The notes beneath the pieces are model-generated. The model saw only the letters and a program-made list of their open reading frames with translations, was not told the DNA's origin and did not search any database. A DNA stretch of 64,000 nt from Litomosoides sigmodontis. Taxonomy: Eukaryota; Nematoda; Chromadorea; Rhabditida; Onchocercidae. The translations under genes and the position numbers were made by a program. The stretch spans positions 496,001 to 560,000 of the forward strand of contig OY718805.1 of NCBI GenBank assembly GCA_963070105.1, read 5' to 3'. This document shows, one piece after another, positions 49,101 through 64,000 of this stretch. The stretch's first letter is position 1. Each line of letters opens with the position of its first letter.

Positions 49101-52100
49101 AGCGCTATATAGAACACAGTTGATATTTTTCTTTAGGTTACAAATGGCGAAATAGAAAATGGTAGTGCTAACCACGAAAAGAAAGCTCCATATGAAGTAA
49201 CTCAACCGATGCCCGCGCCACCATCGGAAGATACAGTTGTAATCAGAGATTATGACCCAAAGAAATGTTTGCTTTTACTTTTTATTTGTCTGTCGAATCA
49301 TTATGATTCGGCCGTGCATGCTTAGTATGAGAAAATCATTAGTGGTTACAGCTGTAATCATCAGTGATCGCTTAGCACATATGTGAAATAGGGAATAAGT
49401 AACGTGAGATTGAAAAGATCTGCTAAACAAGACTATAAAAAGCTCTTTTATATGCATTTAACAGTAAAAAATAAAGCTTTGACTAACTGTCACCATTTCC
49501 TTTTGACGACGTTTCAAGCAGTTACGACTTACTCAAAAATTTAACACTTCACTGCGAAATAATTCAATTTCAGCAATAACTGCACGTAAAGCTGCTGATA
49601 AGTGGATTATTTCGCCTCTTACTGGTGAGCGGATACCTGCCGATAAACTGCAGGAGCATATGCGCTACAATACTGTTGATTCGCAATATAAGGAACAAAG
49701 AGAAAGGTTGGCTTTAGCAAGCAAACTTCTTGCATGTAATCACACTCCTTATTTTAACTTATCCTTTTCTTCCAGAGAGTTGTCGGATCGCAATGAAGAA
49801 GAACCAGTTTATGCTCCAGGTGCTGATATTAGTACAAACATTGGCAAGTTTGCTGAACGTCGTACTGATATATTTGGTCATGGTGCTGAGCAGACAATTA
49901 TTGGTAAAAAAGTAAGTTTGTAATTTTGACTCACTTCCATATTTGCAAGTCACTGGTAATGTGTTTAATTTTCTTTTAATAACTTAAATACAATAAACTA
50001 ATGTTTGTCCAGTTGGAATTGAAATGGATTTGGGGGATGTGCTACGTCATCATTACAATGTAGTTTATAATGGCGTTGATATAAATAATAAAGGTGAAAA
50101 CTGAGCACAAAATATTTTCTGTATGTGCTACCTTGGAGTCAAAAAAGGAATAGGGTCTTTCATCATGTGTTATGATCAGCTTGGTGAAGAAGAGGAGGCA
50201 CCACGTGGTCCTGATCCGAAGCTTATTTGGGACGGTCAGCAATCTACAATCGACCAGACAACGAAGTTAGCTCAGCAAAGCGTTACGTTGGGTATTATTT
50301 ACATAAATTTGCCAATATTTTTAAAAAGATTCCATCGTACTTAAAATTCTCATAAGTGTTCCATATACGGTCATCCAAAAAACAGTGCCTGTAGTTGTGT
50401 ACCAATACAAAATTGATGGGTTTGTTACCATTAATGATTTAGATATTAATTCGACGCTAATCGATCTATATTTTTTGCTTTCAAAAAAGGTATGAATTGC
50501 CATGGGAAACAACTATAGCAACGTGAAAATCGTTTTTCAGATCAACAAATCAATGAGATTCATAAACAACATGGATACATTGCTGATCCAAGTAAGGAAA
50601 GGATAGGACCAGGAGCTGTACCCCCTCCTCCAGTCCAAACAATTCCACCTTCAACTACGGCAGTAGCGACAACAGCAGCAGCTACAGCTTCATCACCTAT
50701 CACCACTACGATGACCAGCACTACAGCACCAACTGCGCCGAAACCGACCGTTCCTACTCCACGCCCGCCAGTACCACCTCCACAGACTGCACCGGCTCCA
50801 CCAGTACCGCCAACCCAAGCTGTTCGACCACCAGTTATTCCTCAAATCCCAATTCGCCCACCGCCACCTGGGTTTGCGTTTGTTCTGTTTCCTACTTGTT
50901 CTAATAATTGTTATTGTCGCATGCTTTTGTGATTCAACGTTACTGGCCAGGAATTGTTGTAGGAGAATATGTTCTTTCTTCTTAGGTAGTAAGTTGTATG
51001 ACAAATTAGAGACGAAAAACGGTGTAGAAGATGTGAATGAATAATTTCAGGTTTCCTGCAATACCTTTTCCGGGTGCGCCAATGTCAATGCCACCGATGC
51101 CGATGCCTGTCATGAGAGTCAGTTCATTTTAGTTATTGATTTCCCTTTTTTTTAGCACGAAAGACATGCTGTTTTTTTTCTATTATGATAAAGGTTAAAT
51201 TGTTTTTTAGCCGCCAATTGGAGTTCCAATGATACCAGTTCCGGTAATTCCACAAACGCCACTTGCCGTTCGTCCTACTGGTACACCGGTTGCACCTCCA
51301 ATTCCACCACCGACAACTTCATCTGCTGCTGTAGTTGATACAAATGCAGTTACTAATGCTCCTGCTGGAGATGGACCACCGCCTGCTAAAAAGGCTCGAA
51401 CAGAGGATGAGCTTGAAAGCGAAGCTGATTGGCTTACGAAGGTACTTTTGTATTATTTTTTTGTACCGTTTGAGGTCTGAGGTTTTGTGTTTTTTTAACT
51501 AGAAAGTTTTAAATGATTCCTGTGTCCATTACCCAAAATTATTAATTATAAATTTTGTATTCAATAATAATGAAGAGTCAGAGTCATATTTTGATGATCA
51601 TAATGACGTTAATTTTTCAGGTCACGGGATCAATCACAGTTACTGTCCAGATACCGGGCACTGCTCCTAATCCAGACTGGAAGCTCGATGGACGGCGATT
51701 AAATGTTTCTATGGATATTGCAGCACCAGTATGTCCAAATTTTGCACTTTTCAATTTTAGCTAATGGTCTGAAATTTATTAGGAATTAAAAATAACTCAA
51801 GAAATAATTTATTGGGAATTAAATAACAGTCGCAACCATTAATTTCCAAATTTTTTCTGAACAAAAAGCAAGTTTAGGTTTCTACGCTAAAAAGCTTTGT
51901 GCAGGACGAAACTGGATTACCATGTTCGAAACAAAAGTTGTCATATGAGGTGAACTTTTCCATAAATATTTTTCCAAGAATTTCCAAGAATACAAGGACA
52001 AAATTTTGAGTCCTTTAATCCAAATTATCTTTTAATCTGCTTTTACGCTCAATTAAATAGTTTCAATTACAGGGATTATTCTTGAAAGATGCTTGCACTT

Positions 52101-52174
52101 TGGCCTATTACAATATGAATACCGGAGCTGTCGTACAATTATTAATTAAGGAAAGAGGTGGTAAGAAGAAGTAA
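46177..52174 (+). CDS. prp-21: Splicing factor 3A subunit 1 (SF3A1/PRP21)
   Basis: SF3A1 is a core U2 snRNP protein. Its SURP domains contact SF3A3 and SF1, and its C-terminal ubiquitin-like domain binds U1 stem-loop RNA in human. Eighteen exons, all in phase, give 795 aa (human 793): 46177-46297, 46505-46689, 46979-47097, 47187-47346, 47609-47746, 47941-48028, 48443-48507, 48611-48700, 49137-49266, 49574-49706, 49776-49911, 50180-50291, 50541-50871, 51051-51117, 51211-51441, 51621-51728, 51878-51949, 52073-52174. The order is VIGIIYPPPDIR; SURP1 (IVDKTAAFVARNG, NPRFSFL); a linker with PPPPFEF; SURP2 (LTALFVARNGRQFL, YQFDFLKPQH); a charged stretch with DWHDFVVVQTVDF; PLTGERIPADKLQEHMR; a long Pro-rich region (residues about 500-690); a basic patch (PPAKKAR); and a ubiquitin-like end finishing LIKERGGKKK. 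The intron before 47609 carries a tandem acceptor ladder. Confidence 0.97.
47561..47608 (+). repeat. 13-bp tandem repeat that multiplies the 3' splice site of SF3A1 intron 4
   Basis: The unit ATTATTGATTCAG is repeated three times after a first TATTCAG, giving AG acceptors ending at 47569, 47582, 47595 and 47608, each 13 bases apart. Only the last restores the SF3A1 frame; the 26- and 39-base extensions meet an in-frame TGA at once, and the 13-base one shifts frame. Confidence 0.9.
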
Positions 52175-53560
52175 CTGGGAAAAGAATATTGTTAATCTCA
52201 TATTTTAACTTCAATCATGTGTTCTTTATCATAAATCATATTTCACTGAACAGTAAATTTCTTTTTTGTGCATGATTTTGTTATGAATCATTAGTGAATT
52301 CATAACTTGAGAATTTCTTGTAGTATTGTAACATTTTTGTGTTCTTTTATAGCTTTCGTAAACAGATTACAGCTTTGTTCATAGCCATCCTAATCCATCA
52401 TCGTTTTAATAGTTGTTCTTATTCATCCAAAAATGAAATTGGTCACAAGATTTGTTTTTGGCCTATAGTGCACCTAAAGTGAATTGGTATTTAAACTTTC
52501 CCATCAAAACCGCGGCAAGGGAAGTCTTTTGAGATTAACGTTTTGAATGTTGAATCCCAAATCTTCGTTCATTGTGTTTTATGATGGATAACCTAACAAG
52601 TCTTGATATGCTTTATTTTCACGAATATTTGTTTTACAAATTGAAAAAGTGGTTTATGCAAGAGAATGTCGGAAATTTAAAGTTTGCAAGGGTCCTGTGA
52701 TTACTATACGTAGATACCCATAGATACTTTAAGCTCGACTTGTGTGAGACTCAACGGTACCACAATTTTGTCCTTTCTAAATTGCAATTTTCTGTTTCAT
52801 TTCATACCTTCTTGAAGGAAAAAAAAGCTAGAAAGCCCATATACAAGATATTGAGGATTTGCAGAACAAAAGTATGAAATAAGGCACGTAGAAGAAGCAA
52901 AAATGAAATGCATGCAAGCTAGTAGAGTTTGCGCCTAACGGTAAGGTACAAGCGAGTTGCACTGCTCTTAACACATTAGGGACGATGTAATTAATTCACA
53001 TCGATTTATATTACAGCAAGAAAAAATCAGATGAGAGTGTGCTTGTCTCATCACCTATGGCGATGTACTATTGCATGGGAGAAAGCGGCGAAAGATTTTT
53101 ATTGAGTAATTTGTTAGGCCATCGATCGGGTTCGATCAAGCATAGCTTGGTTTCAGTCGTAGGTGTTCTTTGTTAGAACATCATACATCGTTATTATATA
53201 CATTCTTCCATTGGAAAGAAATTCAATTGAGTGAAGCAAAAACAGAACTCGATTAGAAGACGAGACATTGAGAGATGAATACAGTTTGTAAATGTTTCCA
53301 TCAATCAATTCATGGAATGGAAAACCTCAGGTCTGTGTTTCTTTAAGGACTTCTGAATTTTGAAGTGAGAAGAATACACTCGCTGTTGGGGGAGACGTAG
53401 AACTGACTGGTTTAGAGCAAACAGCCTAACCACTACTTTCCTGTTTTTGGTCAGTAAATAATTTTGAAATTACTGGAAATAATTTTCTGTCAGATATTCT
53501 GGTTCATCTCCCACTATTCCAGTTTTGTTGTCCTTGCTTATTGGCTTATTGCTGTTGCTT
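52175..53560. other. Intergenic region between convergent SF3A1 and copine-giant 3' ends
   Basis: 1.4 kb with no open frame joined to either gene. A tRNA-like look near 52930-52990 (CCTAACGGTAAGGT) does not fold into a full cloverleaf with a B-box. Nothing else is seen. Confidence 0.55.

Positions 53561-64000
<10,440 letters not shown>

Noticed and set aside
52925..52995. tRNA-like text (CCTAACGGTAAGGT)
   Set aside because: No acceptor-stem pairing and no GGTTCRANYCC B-box at the right distance.

Overview
The window reads as nuclear DNA of a nematode. It is AT-rich, with compact multi-exon genes, short introns and strong TTTCAG-type acceptors. Such acceptors sit only a few bases upstream of several start codons, as expected for spliced-leader addition. 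A TWK-type two-pore potassium channel and a copine-domain muscle-type protein also fit a nematode, perhaps a clade III parasite; that last point is inference. There is no bacterial-style operon, CRISPR array or intact transposon. Exon limits below were worked out by hand from reading frame, GT/AG sites and phase. In six genes every junction, or nearly every one, keeps phase.

Layout, left to right. (1) A 5'-truncated BTB/BACK-like gene (+, 92-2789). (2) A minus-strand gene (9775-3849) encoding a basic N-terminus and about 31 near-identical Pro/Ser/Lys repeats; the array is also open for 1179 codons on the other strand. (3) Three housekeeping or germline genes head to tail on +: translation factor eIF3d (10854-15176), folliculin (16466-21215) and an FBXO47/PROM-1-like F-box protein (24302-28821). 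(4) A minus-strand TWK potassium channel (39603-31933). (5) A tentative small membrane-protein gene (+, 44611-45769). (6) Splicing factor SF3A1/PRP21 (+, 46177-52174). (7) A giant minus-strand gene running off the right edge (64000-53561): about 2,500 residues of a 40-residue repeat with a 120-residue super-period, spliced in frame to a copine-type vWA domain.

Functionally the genes are a mixed neighbourhood and not a pathway: translation initiation (eIF3d), Rag-GTPase/lysosome signalling (folliculin), ubiquitin ligase substrate choice, probably meiotic (FBXO47), pre-mRNA splicing (SF3A1), membrane excitability (TWK) and probably muscle or adhesion structure (copine giant). The most novel objects are the 40/120-residue repeat of the copine giant, the modular A/B/C repeat gene, a PIP-degron-like motif in the FBXO47 homolog and a ladder of four tandem 3' splice sites in SF3A1.
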